Shown here: in pieces, positions 15,554-24,588 of the stretch
How the letters are laid out: each line of letters opens with the position of its first letter
Position numbering within the stretch: position 1 is the stretch's first letter
DNA from: Sedimentisphaerales bacterium
Lineage (GTDB): Bacteria; Planctomycetota; Phycisphaerae; Sedimentisphaerales; Anaerobacaceae
NCBI GenBank assembly: GCA_029907605.1
Contig: JARYLO010000012.1
Location: 1-38,435, forward strand
Direction of reading: 5' to 3'
DNA: 38,435 bases
The notes under the pieces: generated by a model
Told to the model about the DNA's origin: nothing
Database searches by the model: none
Seen by the model: only the letters and a program-made list of their open reading frames with translations
Program-made: the position numbers and the translations under genes

Positions 15554-17761
15554 CTACTTGAATCTATAGCACGCCCAGAAGGCCAAGGCAGGGGCATGGT
15601 CCCTATAAGCAGAATTGCCTCCATTTCGCTTGTTGAGGTCTTCGTCGAATATCCCCAGCAGGTAGTAGCCGTTCAGGCCTACAGTCAGTACATCGCTTGG
15701 CTTGTACTGTAGGCCCAGATTCAGGTAGTAGTTTCCACGGTATGGCGCATCCAGATTTGGATCTACCGCCGGATACCTCCAGGTGTCTGCCCATTGAGAA
15801 CGTTTATATCGGTCCCAATCCCGCAGGCCGGGGAAGCCCCAATAGACCCTCAGCGAACCGTCCAGGGTCCAATGCTCATCTAGCTTATGTTGGGCCACGA
15901 GCTTGGTGACATGATTGGACCACATGGCAAGGTCGTCCCCAAATCCATATGGCTCGGCAGTAAGCAGGGTTGATTCACCTGGCCTTAGATCAAAGTCGTA
16001 GAGCTTGGTGAACCCATGCGAGATACTCAGCCTTGTGCGCTCAGTATGATAAGAGGCCTCTAGCTCGATCCCACATGTCCTTTGCGTACCTATGACGTTG
16101 CTGTCTGATCCACTCCAGGAGACCACATCGAAGTCGTAATGTACGAATACAGATGCAGCCAGATCCAGATTCTTGTTATGCTGCCTTTCGTATCGAAGCT
16201 CAACGGTCTTCAGTACCTCTGGCTCACTGTTGCCAAGCCCGGCCATATCCTGTTTCTTCATCTCCTCGGCCAGTTGTGCGCGTACAGAACTCGAGCAGAT
16301 CAGCTTGATGGTATCCCTGTCCGAAGGCATGTAGACGATGGCCACACGTGGCGAGAACATCCATTTTGTGAATGTATGGTCGTCCAGTCTTGCGCCTACG
16401 AATGCAGTCCAGCGATCTGTGATGGACCACTGCCATTCGCCGAGTATTGAGTACATGTTGCTTGACCAGCGAGGCATGTTGGTAGGGAATTGTGCACATC
16501 TGGGATAGCTATGAGGCCAGCCTGGGCTCTTTAGACCGTATTCACCATGCAGCACCTCGGCCCCTATGGCCAGCTTGTGCGTCTCTGTCGGGTCCCATTG
16601 CACCAAGAACCTGCCATAGTACTCATCCTCTCGATATGCCTCGTTTATGTGCCATATCGAGTATCGTTCGAAATCGTGCATGTCGTAGCCAAAGGTGGCA
16701 TCAACTGCCAGGTTCGACCGCAGTTCCCTGTGGTAGCCGATAGATCCTGTGGCCTGTTGATAGGCGGAGAATGGGGCGGGTATGGGATTGGCTACCCAGT
16801 CGCCCCAGCCATATGGATAGTGGATAAGGGCCCCCATATCAGGTACGAAATGCTGGCCGCCGCGGGTAAACCTGACCCAGATATCCCACGGCCCCCTGGT
16901 CAGCTCTGCATGGAGCTTTATGGGTGGCAGGCCCCTCGCAGCAGCACCATCACGATAGGCCACGATCCCAGGTGCCGCATCACCTGCCCGGAGGCCGTCA
17001 CAAGGTAGTTCCGGGCCAGGGTCTGATGGGTTCCATGGGTAGTATGCATCTTCTGGGAAGTCGAAGGCATATTTCTGTTGGGCATGCGCAGCACTGGCGC
17101 CACGATAGTCGCCTGCACCGGCGTAAATATATATGCCACCATCCCCATCATTGAATCGGCGGCCATGTCTGAACTCTGCGGCCTCAAAGGACTCTACTAA
17201 ACCCACCTTTGCCCCCACCTCAGTACCCTCGAAGGTCTTGGCATTATCGGTAACTATGTTTATCACCATGGCAATAGCACCGGGTCCATACAGGGCAGAG
17301 CCTGGCCCTCTGATGATATCGATATGGTGTATATCCCCCAACAAGACCAGGTCTCTTTCTGAGATCGCTCCAAAGTGGGTATGGTCATTCATAACTCGAC
17401 CGTTGACCAATAGCAGGTACTTATCGTCACGGTCATTGATGATACCCCTTAGCCCCATATTCGGGGCCTCCCAGTCATTCCTCCTCCATTGAAAGTTTGG
17501 GACATAGATATCCAAAAGCTCAAAAAGGCTGCGTGCACCTGATGCCTGGATCTGTTCCTTTGTGATCGTGGTCACTGCTGCAGGCACAAGCCTTGCCTTG
17601 GTCTTGGTCAATGACGCAGATGAGCTGATCTCTATGTTCATCAACTCCTCTAGCGACAATTCCAGCAGCGTCTCGGTAGGTGTCTGTTTGGCAACGATAG
17701 GCTGGGGATTGGATGCCATAAAGATCACTAATATGGCTATTATTACATCCTTCCTGTTCAT
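15554..17761 (-). CDS. TonB-dependent outer-membrane receptor
   Basis: A 735-residue receptor. I chose the ATG at 17761 because AAGGAG lies 6 bases upstream and a signal peptide follows at once (MNRKDVIIAILVIFMA, cleavage near residue 24); the frame is open farther upstream without signal features. The plug domain includes LELSLEELMNIEISSSAS, PAAVTTITKEQIQASGARSL, a GLRGIINDR strand and RGPGSALYGPGAIAMVINIV. The remainder is a 22-strand-type barrel rich in aromatic strands. It imports a ligand across the outer membrane using TonB energy. Divergence from three secreted glycan enzymes suggests oligosaccharide uptake. The plug type also occurs in cobalamin and siderophore receptors, so the substrate is inferred only. 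No SusD partner is present. Confidence 0.9.
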   Translation of the reverse strand: MNRKDVIIAILVIFMASNPQPIVAKQTPTETLLELSLEELMNIEISSSASLTKTKARLVPAAVTTITKEQIQASGARSLFELLDIYVPNFQWRRNDWEAPNMGLRGIINDRDDKYLLLVNGRVMNDHTHFGAISERDLVLLGDIHHIDIIRGPGSALYGPGAIAMVINIVTDNAKTFEGTEVGAKVGLVESFEAAEFRHGRRFNDGDGGIYIYAGAGDYRGASAAHAQQKYAFDFPEDAYYPWNPSDPGPELPCDGLRAGDAAPGIVAYRDGAAARGLPPIKLHAELTRGPWDIWVRFTRGGQHFVPDMGALIHYPYGWGDWVANPIPAPFSAYQQATGSIGYHRELRSNLAVDATFGYDMHDFERYSIWHINEAYREDEYYGRFLVQWDPTETHKLAIGAEVLHGEYGLKSPGWPHSYPRCAQFPTNMPRWSSNMYSILGEWQWSITDRWTAFVGARLDDHTFTKWMFSPRVAIVYMPSDRDTIKLICSSSVRAQLAEEMKKQDMAGLGNSEPEVLKTVELRYERQHNKNLDLAASVFVHYDFDVVSWSGSDSNVIGTQRTCGIELEASYHTERTRLSISHGFTKLYDFDLRPGESTLLTAEPYGFGDDLAMWSNHVTKLVAQHKLDEHWTLDGSLRVYWGFPGLRDWDRYKRSQWADTWRYPAVDPNLDAPYRGNYYLNLGLQYKPSDVLTVGLNGYYLLGIFDEDLNKRNGGNSAYRDHAPALAFWACYRFK

Positions 17762-17827
17762 GGAATTCTCCTTGTTCACAGTCATCTGGGCTAGGTTCAG
17801 GTCTTCTAACCGAGTTAAATCGGCCTT

Positions 17828-17855
17828 TTGTGGCGAAATCTTGAAATGGTATGAT
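17828..17855 (+). promoter_or_regulatory. Candidate promoter for the fucosidase operon
   Basis: TTGTGG (17828-17833) is followed after 16 bases by TATGAT (17850-17855), within the 216-base gap between the divergent receptor and GH95 genes. The leader would be about 115 bases. Matches to consensus are 4/6 and 5/6. No convincing promoter was identified for the receptor on the other strand. Confidence 0.4.
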
Positions 17856-17977
17856 GTGCAAGAGGCCGTAGTAACCCATCTAGTAGGCACTAGCGTCCTG
17901 AAAGATCGATCGTTATCATATTGGTCGATTGGTGGCCAGGAATCACAAGGATCTGTAAGGGCCTTTGGAGGTAACCG

Positions 17978-20359
17978 ATGGACAGGCATGCAGTCTCTAC
18001 GATGATCTGTTTGTTGCTGACTTGTCTTGGCAGGCTGTCACTAGCTGCTGGAGCCCAATCATCAATCCCTACGTTTGAAGGAAGACTTGAGGGGGATGTA
18101 ACCCCTCCTGAAGAGCCCTTGAGCCTTTGGTACACCAGGCCTGCCAGGGTATGGACCGAGGCATTGCCCTTGGGCAATGGCCGGTTGGGTGCAATGGTCT
18201 TTGGGGGGATCGTCCATGAGCGGATCTGCCTGAATGAGGATACACTTTGGGCAGGCCAACCATATGATTGGACCAACCCAGATGCCCTGGCTGCCTTGCC
18301 TGAGGCAAGGAGGCTCATATTTGAGGGTAACTATCGGCAGGCCCACCAGATCGTACAACAACGGATGCTCTCCAGGCCTATGAGGCAGATGCCGTATCAG
18401 CCTGTGGGGGACCTGATCTTGAGGTTCCCGCAGATAGACCAGGTCACAGGATACCGAAGGGATCTAAACCTCCAGACAGCGGTGGCAACCATCAGTTATC
18501 AGGCCGGGCAGGTCAGATACACCAGGGAGGTCTTTGTCAGTCCTGTAGACCAGGTGATAGTCATCAGGCTCACTGCAGATAAGCCAGGCGCGATCAGCTT
18601 TACTGCAGGCCTCCAGAGCCCCCAAAGGTCACAGGTGTATCCGGATCCTCCGGCAACTTTGGTCCTGGCTGGCACCAACGGCAGTGCACAAGGGATAGAA
18701 GGGGGGCTGAAGTTCCAGGCCAGGCTGCATGTCCGACATGATGGTGGTGATCTGCACATCGAGCCCAACCACATCTCTGTGTCAAATGCAGACAGTGCTG
18801 TACTGCTTATAGCCATTGCCACCAGCTTCAAACGCTATAACGATGTGAGCGGTGACCCGCAGGCAGCCACTATTGCCTGCATACAAAAGGTCATGGACAA
18901 GGGATTCGATCGGATCCTCTCTGACCACATCCAGGAACATCAGCGTCTCTTCAAGACCGTCAGCTTGGATCTTGGCACGACAGAGGCCGCAAAGGCCCCT
19001 ACGGACCAGCGGATAAGGGGCTTCTCGACAGGCAATGATCCGCAGCTTGCAGCCCTCTATTTCCAGTTTGGTAGGTATCTTTTGATAAGCTCATCAAGAT
19101 CAGGGACCCAACCTGCCAACCTCCAAGGGATCTGGAATGACCGCATGGATCCACCTTGGGAAAGCAAATACACGATAAACATCAATACAGAGATGAACTA
19201 TTGGCCTGCGGAGGTGACTAACCTGGCAGAGTGTGCCCAGCCTCTTTTCCAGATGATCATGGACCTGACCCAGACCGGTGCCCGCACGGCGAAGATCCAT
19301 TATGGGGCAAAGGGCTGGGTGGCCCACCATAACACTGATCTGTGGCGGGCGAGCGGTCCTATAGACGGGGCCCAATATGGGATGTGGCCTACTGGTGGGG
19401 CGTGGTTGTGCACACACCTGTGGGAACATTACCTTTTTAGCCTCGACAAGGATTTTCTGGCTTGGGCCTATCCTGCGATGAAAGGGGCGGCGGAGTTCTT
19501 TCTAGATACCTTGGTCGAGCACCCGAAGTATGGATACCTTGTGACCTGCCCGTCACTATCACCAGAGAACCAGCATCCGTATGGCACCAGCCTATGTGCT
19601 GGCCCTACCATGGATAATCAGATCCTAAGGGACCTTTTCGATCAATGCATAAAGGCATCGCAGATACTGGGTGTAGATGAAGGATTTCGTCAAAAACTTG
19701 CTGCCGCAAAGGCGAGGCTAGCGCCTAATAAGATCGGCAGCAATGGCCAGCTCCAGGAGTGGCTGGAGGACTGGGATATGAATGCACCTGACCTACGCCA
19801 CAGGCATGTCTCGCACCTTTATGGGCTTTACCCCAGTAATCAGATCACCCCTGAAGACACACCGGAGCTTGCCCAGGCCGCGCGTAAGTCGCTAGAGATC
19901 CGCGGCGACAGGGCCACAGGTTGGGCCATTGCCTGGAGACTGAACCTATGGGCGAGGTTGAAGGATGCTGAAAGGGCATATGGGATCTTGAAGCTATTGC
20001 TTCATCCAGATAGGACATACCCGAACATGTTCGACGCCCATCCACCATTCCAGATAGATGGGAACTTTGGGGGCACATCTGGCATAGCAGAGATGCTCCT
20101 TCAAAGTCATACCGGCCAGATCGAGTTGTTGCCTGCCTTGCCATCTGCCTGGCCCAAGGGCTCGGTCAGGGGGCTTAGGGCTAGGGGCGGCCTTGAGGTA
20201 GATATCTGGTGGAACGAAGGCAAACTCACGCGGGCGGTCATACGTTCCTTGGCCGGTCAGGACCTTCGGGTCAGGTACCGTAAGGCTGCATTTGCCTCGT
20301 TTACAAGGCCTGGCCAGACCATCATGCTGGATGGGAGGTTGCAGCAGATTGAACGTTAG
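17978..20359 (+). CDS. Secreted GH95 alpha-L-fucosidase
   Basis: A 793-residue enzyme with an N-terminal signal peptide (cleavage near residue 26). The N-terminal beta domain opens with [19 protein letters not shown] and LNEDTLWAG, typical of GH95. The (alpha/alpha)6 domain carries the expected catalytic set: two Asn in [13 protein letters not shown] (401 and 403), the acid Glu594 in LQEWLEDW, and Asp694 in [11 protein letters not shown]95 enzymes invert on hydrolysis, mainly of alpha-1,2-linked fucose, with some acting on L-galactose. GGAGG lies 6 bases before the ATG. It is the first of three linked secreted enzymes; the next start overlaps its stop region. It would act in the periplasm or outside the cell, upstream of receptor-mediated import or downstream of it. 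Confidence 0.94.
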   Translation: MDRHAVSTMICLLLTCLGRLSLAAGAQSSIPTFEGRLEGDVTPPEEPLSLWYTRPARVWTEALPLGNGRLGAMVFGGIVHERICLNEDTLWAGQPYDWTNPDALAALPEARRLIFEGNYRQAHQIVQQRMLSRPMRQMPYQPVGDLILRFPQIDQVTGYRRDLNLQTAVATISYQAGQVRYTREVFVSPVDQVIVIRLTADKPGAISFTAGLQSPQRSQVYPDPPATLVLAGTNGSAQGIEGGLKFQARLHVRHDGGDLHIEPNHISVSNADSAVLLIAIATSFKRYNDVSGDPQAATIACIQKVMDKGFDRILSDHIQEHQRLFKTVSLDLGTTEAAKAPTDQRIRGFSTGNDPQLAALYFQFGRYLLISSSRSGTQPANLQGIWNDRMDPPWESKYTININTEMNYWPAEVTNLAECAQPLFQMIMDLTQTGARTAKIHYGAKGWVAHHNTDLWRASGPIDGAQYGMWPTGGAWLCTHLWEHYLFSLDKDFLAWAYPAMKGAAEFFLDTLVEHPKYGYLVTCPSLSPENQHPYGTSLCAGPTMDNQILRDLFDQCIKASQILGVDEGFRQKLAAAKARLAPNKIGSNGQLQEWLEDWDMNAPDLRHRHVSHLYGLYPSNQITPEDTPELAQAARKSLEIRGDRATGWAIAWRLNLWARLKDAERAYGILKLLLHPDRTYPNMFDAHPPFQIDGNFGGTSGIAEMLLQSHTGQIELLPALPSAWPKGSVRGLRARGGLEVDIWWNEGKLTRAVIRSLAGQDLRVRYRKAAFASFTRPGQTIMLDGRLQQIER

Positions 20360-22481
20360 GTCCGCAACACTATTGGCCCTTGTATTATTGCCGGCCAGTT
20401 ATGGTCAGCCTGCCGCGCCCATAGATCGCAAGGCCCTTGTCACAAGACACAATGTTACGATCACTAGGTTCGACCCAGAAAACCCATTATCCGTCGGGAA
20501 TGGCCAGTTTGCATTCACGGCAGATATCACAGGGCTACAGACCTTCCCAGATGCCTTCGTCCAGTCCATACCCTTGTGCACAATGGCGCAATGGGGCTGG
20601 CATACACACCCTAATCAAGAAGGCTGGCGTATCGATACCTATGATTTCCCGACATATCATGACCTGAATGGCAGGCCTGTAGGATATGCCGACATACCTG
20701 GCAATAGGCAGACGCCCCAGGTCTACTGGCTGCGGTCCAACCCTCACCGCCTTCATCTTGGTAGGATAGGCCTTGTACTGAAGAGGTCTAATGGGAGTCT
20801 GGCAGGACCCAATGATCTAGAACAGATAACACAGACCCTGGACCTTTGGGATGGGCAAATTCTGAGTAGGTTTTCATTGGAGGACAGTGTCGTCCAGGTG
20901 AAGACCATCTGTCATCCCCACTTGGATCTGCTGGCCGTCAAGGTAAAGTCCTCATTGATCAGCACCGGTAGAGTGGCGATATGCATACAGTTTCCATATG
21001 CAAGCGAACAAGCGGTGGCAGCAGACTGGTCGAGGCCTGAGGCACACACTAGCCAATTGGTCATGCTGGGCCCAAATGCAGCCAGGATCTCACGAAGGCT
21101 CGATAACGACCGGTACCAGGTACGTCTTTGTTGGACTGATGGCTGTACATTGAGACAAGCACAGGCCCACCAATTCATTGTGGAAGGGACCGAGGATACA
21201 AAGGCCATAGAGCTGGTCTGCCACTTCTGTCCTACCGAGACGGATATCGACCTGCCTAGCTTTGATCAGACCTTGGCTGCTACCAGTAGCTACTGGAATC
21301 GATTCTGGCAGGAAGGAGGGGCGATAGATCTATCTGGCAGCAAGGATCCCCGGTGGATGGAACTGGAGCGGAGGATCGTCCTATCTGAGTACCTCACTGC
21401 CATCCAATGTGCAGGCAGCCTGCCGCCTCAGGAGACGGGCCTGACCTACAACTCCTGGTACGGAAAGTTCCATCTGGAGATGCACTGGTGGCATGCGGCC
21501 CATTTCGCATTGTGGGGAAGGCTGCCGCTGTTGGCCAGGAGCCTAGGTTTCTATAAAGCCATACTCCCTAAGGCCCGGGCAACCGCAGCGCGGCAGGGAT
21601 ACAAGGGCGCAAGATGGCCAAAGATGACCAGCCCCAGCGGTGATGAATCCCCTTCGACGGTAGGACCTTTCTTGATCTGGCAGCAACCACATCCTATCTT
21701 CTACGCAGAACTGGTCTATCGCCAGCGCAAGGACAAGGCCACCTTGGAGGCATTCAAGGATATCGTGTTTGAGACAGCGGAGTTCATGGCCTCCTATGCC
21801 ACCCTTGATCGGGCCTCCGGACGCTATGTGTTGGGACCAATCCTCCAGTGCGTACAGGAGGTCTTTCCCAAGACCAGGACCATGAATCCCACCTTCGAGC
21901 TCACCTACTGGAGGTGGGGATTGCAGACAGCACAGACATGGCGTGAGAGGCTGGGATTGAAAAGGGATCCAGTCTGGGACAAGGTATTGACCGGCCTTGC
22001 AAGACCTGCTGTTTCGGATGGTAAATATCTTTTTACCGAGAGCACGCCGGATTCGTATTCAGATCCACGCTGGGCCAAGGACCACCCATCGGTCCTGGCT
22101 GCCCTTGGCATGCTGCCTGGGCCAGGCATAGACCCAGGTATAATGGCCAATACCTTGGATTGGATCTGGCAAAACTGGGATTGGCCCGACACTTGGGGAT
22201 GGGACTATCCGATGATGGCCATGACCGCTGCAAGGATCGGCCAGCCTCAGAGGGCCGTGGATGCCTTGCTTATGGATACGCCAAAGAACCGCTACAGGGT
22301 CAACGGACATAACCATCAGAGGCCTGGCCTGACTGTATACCTGCCTGGAAATGGCGGCCTCTTGTATGCAGTTGCCATGATGGCGGCAGGCTGGGATGGC
22401 GGGCCAAGCCGACATGCACCAGGGTTTCCAGACGATGGTAGCTGGGTCGTGAGATACGAAGGTCTCTATCCTGCACCATAA
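20349..22481 (+). CDS. Secreted (alpha/alpha)6 glycosidase-like protein
   Basis: About 710 residues. I place the start at TTG 20349, behind GGGAGG, because it gives a clean signal peptide ([19 protein letters not shown]) and overlaps the GH95 stop by 11 bases; an ATG at 20331 is the alternative. An N-terminal beta-sandwich ([24 protein letters not shown]) is followed by a six-hairpin barrel with [22 protein letters not shown] near residue 375, [22 protein letters not shown], and [19 protein letters not shown]. The layout and the aromatic E-M-H-W-W segment are those of GH65-like enzymes. I cannot name the exact family or substrate. It sits between two fucosidases, so it probably attacks the same glycan. 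It is a TAA-ending gene in a TAG-rich window. Confidence 0.7.
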   Translation: MNVRSATLLALVLLPASYGQPAAPIDRKALVTRHNVTITRFDPENPLSVGNGQFAFTADITGLQTFPDAFVQSIPLCTMAQWGWHTHPNQEGWRIDTYDFPTYHDLNGRPVGYADIPGNRQTPQVYWLRSNPHRLHLGRIGLVLKRSNGSLAGPNDLEQITQTLDLWDGQILSRFSLEDSVVQVKTICHPHLDLLAVKVKSSLISTGRVAICIQFPYASEQAVAADWSRPEAHTSQLVMLGPNAARISRRLDNDRYQVRLCWTDGCTLRQAQAHQFIVEGTEDTKAIELVCHFCPTETDIDLPSFDQTLAATSSYWNRFWQEGGAIDLSGSKDPRWMELERRIVLSEYLTAIQCAGSLPPQETGLTYNSWYGKFHLEMHWWHAAHFALWGRLPLLARSLGFYKAILPKARATAARQGYKGARWPKMTSPSGDESPSTVGPFLIWQQPHPIFYAELVYRQRKDKATLEAFKDIVFETAEFMASYATLDRASGRYVLGPILQCVQEVFPKTRTMNPTFELTYWRWGLQTAQTWRERLGLKRDPVWDKVLTGLARPAVSDGKYLFTESTPDSYSDPRWAKDHPSVLAALGMLPGPGIDPGIMANTLDWIWQNWDWPDTWGWDYPMMAMTAARIGQPQRAVDALLMDTPKNRYRVNGHNHQRPGLTVYLPGNGGLLYAVAMMAAGWDGGPSRHAPGFPDDGSWVVRYEGLYPAP

Positions 22482-22498
22482 AGAAAGGCAAGAAGGCC

Positions 22499-23956
22499 AT
22501 GTTGATGCTGCAGATAATGATTGTAGGTTTGTTGCTAAGTATAGATAGCTCAGTTAGTGTCAATCCTCCAGCCCCTTACGGGCCCATCCCTTCACCCAGG
22601 CAGATGCGGTGGCATCAGCTTGAGTTCTACGGTTTCTTGCACTTTGGCATAAACACCTTTACCGATAAGGAGTGGGGCTATGGTGACGACGACCCAGGTC
22701 TATTCAATCCTACTGCGTTCGATGCAAATCAGATCGCCCAGGTTGCACGTCAGGCTGGGATGAGGGGGCTGATCCTCACTGCAAAACACCATGATGGTTT
22801 TTGCCTATGGCCCAGCAGATACACTGAATACTCGGTCAAGAATTCGCCATGGAGGGGAGGTAAGGGCGATGTGGTCAGGGAATTGGCAGATGCATGCCAC
22901 AGACATGGTCTACTGTTCGGTGTATACCTATCGCCGTGGGATCGCAACCACCCTGAGTATGGCAGACCCGAATACATCAGTTATTACAGGAATCAATTGG
23001 TGGAATTGCTGACTGGTTATGGGGAGATATTCATTGTGTGGTTCGATGGTGCAAACGGTGGTGATGGATTTTACGGCGGTGCAAGGCAGACAAGAAGGAT
23101 CGATAGATTGACGTATTACGACTGGCCCAATACCTGGAAGATCGTCAGGGACCTGATGCCCATGGCAGTGATGTTCAGTGACGTGGGACCTGATGTCAGG
23201 TGGGTTGGAAACGAGGCCGGCATGGCAGGGGAACCATGTTGGTCTACATTGACGGCCCAGGGTGCACCTGGTAGCACCACTGCTGATCTAAACCATGGGG
23301 ATCGGCATGGCACCCAATGGCTACCACCTGAATGCGATGTGTCTATCAGGCCAGGCTGGTTCTACCATCCCAGTCAAGATGGCCAGGTAAAGACCCCCAG
23401 GCAGCTATTCGAGATATACCTGAGTTCTGTAGGGCGTGGGGCATGTCTGAACCTGAATGTCCCACCGGATAGGACTGGAAGGATCCATCCGAATGACCAA
23501 AGGTCCTTGCTGGAGTTCCGTAAGATCCTGGATCAGACATTCAAGAGGAATATTGCCGCTGAGGCCCGCCTCTACGCGAGTCAAATCCGCGGAGGCCAGC
23601 GTCTCTTTGGACCTGAGAACTTGTTCGATTCCGATATATCTACTTATTGGTGCACTGACGACAACGTTACCTCTGCCCAGATCATACTGGACTTCGACCA
23701 GCCGGTCACATTCGACATATTGGAGATCCGCGAGTATGTCCTCTTGGGACAACGCATAGATGCATTTGCGGCAGATGCCTGGATAGCAGAAGACTGGAAG
23801 ACGCTGGCCACAGGCACAAGCATTGGCAATAGGCGTCTGCTCAGGTTTGCCCCAACCACAACAAAGAGGTTCAGGCTGAGGATAATCAGTGCTGCTGCAT
23901 GTCCGGTGGTTACAGAACTAGGTCTTTATGCCAGTCCGTACGTGGACGATCGCTAG
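22499..23956 (+). CDS. Secreted GH29 alpha-L-fucosidase with C-terminal F5/8-type domain
   Basis: A 485-residue enzyme. A signal peptide (about residues 1-20) is followed by a GH29 TIM barrel: LHFGINTFTDKEWG, the TAKHHDGFCLWPS strand near 94, the nucleophile Asp183 in IVWFDGANG, and a probable acid/base Glu239 in WVGNEAG. The ECDVSIRPGWFYH segment and the placement of that Glu are those of GH29 subfamily B, which prefers alpha-1,3/1,4-fucose on branched glycans. Residues about 355-480 form a beta-sandwich like F5/8 type C (CBM32), with LFDSDISTYWCTDD. An AAGG sequence precedes two possible ATGs, 22499 and 22505. It is the last gene of the enzyme operon; its TAG stop directly abuts the convergent nrdR stop. 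Confidence 0.93.
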   Translation: MLMLQIMIVGLLLSIDSSVSVNPPAPYGPIPSPRQMRWHQLEFYGFLHFGINTFTDKEWGYGDDDPGLFNPTAFDANQIAQVARQAGMRGLILTAKHHDGFCLWPSRYTEYSVKNSPWRGGKGDVVRELADACHRHGLLFGVYLSPWDRNHPEYGRPEYISYYRNQLVELLTGYGEIFIVWFDGANGGDGFYGGARQTRRIDRLTYYDWPNTWKIVRDLMPMAVMFSDVGPDVRWVGNEAGMAGEPCWSTLTAQGAPGSTTADLNHGDRHGTQWLPPECDVSIRPGWFYHPSQDGQVKTPRQLFEIYLSSVGRGACLNLNVPPDRTGRIHPNDQRSLLEFRKILDQTFKRNIAAEARLYASQIRGGQRLFGPENLFDSDISTYWCTDDNVTSAQIILDFDQPVTFDILEIREYVLLGQRIDAFAADAWIAEDWKTLATGTSIGNRRLLRFAPTTTKRFRLRIISAAACPVVTELGLYASPYVDDR

Positions 23957-24448
23957 CTATTGCTCAAAGAGCCTTAGTTGTTCTACAGGTTCTGCCTGCT
24001 GCAAGGTCCTTGTGACCTCGTCGATAAGTTCGGTTGGGTTCTTGAAGTCCTTGTACACACTGGCAAAGCGGATGTAGGCGATCTTGTCTATTGCACGCAG
24101 GTATTTCATGACCAGTTCCCCTATGACAGATGAGGGGACCTCCTTGTCGTAGCTGCGGAATATCGCCTCTTCAATGCGGTCGGCGATCTGCTGGATCTGC
24201 TCAGCAGAAACAGGCCTCTTGACGCATGCCTTCTGTAGGCCTGCAATGATCTTATCCCTATCGAATGGCACACGGCCCTTGTCCTTCTTTATCACAAATA
24301 GACGGTAGCCATCCACCACCCGCTCGTGGGTAGTGAACCTTCGATTGCAGGACAAGCACAGCCTCCTGCGTCTTATTGTACGGCCAGCGTCGCTTGACCT
24401 GGAGTCGATAACCTTGTCGTTATCCTTATGACAGAAAGGACACTTCAA
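23957..24448 (-). CDS. nrdR: Transcriptional repressor NrdR
   Basis: A 163-residue protein. An N-terminal zinc ribbon (CPFC near residue 3, CLSC near 31) with the basic RRRRLC stretch between the pairs is followed by an ATP-cone domain (about 50-140) with the YRLFVIKKDKGRVPFDRDKI start and VSSVIGELVMKYL-type helices. NrdR senses the ATP/dATP balance and represses ribonucleotide reductase genes. The start is TTG, with AAGGAGG 5 bases upstream; no ATG start fits. A consensus promoter lies just upstream. No nrd gene is in the window, so its targets are elsewhere. It is convergent with the GH29 gene with no bases between the two stops. Confidence 0.97.
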   Translation of the reverse strand: MKCPFCHKDNDKVIDSRSSDAGRTIRRRRLCLSCNRRFTTHERVVDGYRLFVIKKDKGRVPFDRDKIIAGLQKACVKRPVSAEQIQQIADRIEEAIFRSYDKEVPSSVIGELVMKYLRAIDKIAYIRFASVYKDFKNPTELIDEVTRTLQQAEPVEQLRLFEQ

Positions 24449-24507
24449 GTCTGCCTCCTTGATTCTAACGGATCTTCGGCATAGCTGGCTGCGATGGCCT
24501 GATGACC

Positions 24508-24535
24508 ATTATAGATAGACCCTAGGGCCTGTCAA
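24508..24535 (-). promoter_or_regulatory. Consensus sigma70 promoter of nrdR
   Basis: On the minus strand TTGACA (24530-24535) and TATAAT (24508-24513) are both perfect, with a 16-base spacer. The -35 overlaps the end of the T-tract of the preceding gene's terminator, so termination and initiation signals share bases. The start codon is about 60 bases downstream. Confidence 0.8.
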
Positions 24536-24568
24536 AAGAAAGGGCCACGGCTGGTGGCCGTGGCCCTT
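24534..24568 (-). terminator. Intrinsic terminator of the beta-helix/PKD gene
   Basis: An 11-bp perfect stem (AAGGGCCACGG / CCGTGGCCCTT) with a 7-base loop is followed on the minus strand by a TTCTTTTG tract. It begins about 20 bases after the beta-helix gene stop at 24589. Confidence 0.85.
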
Positions 24569-24588
24569 ATGTAGTACTTGGCCAAATC

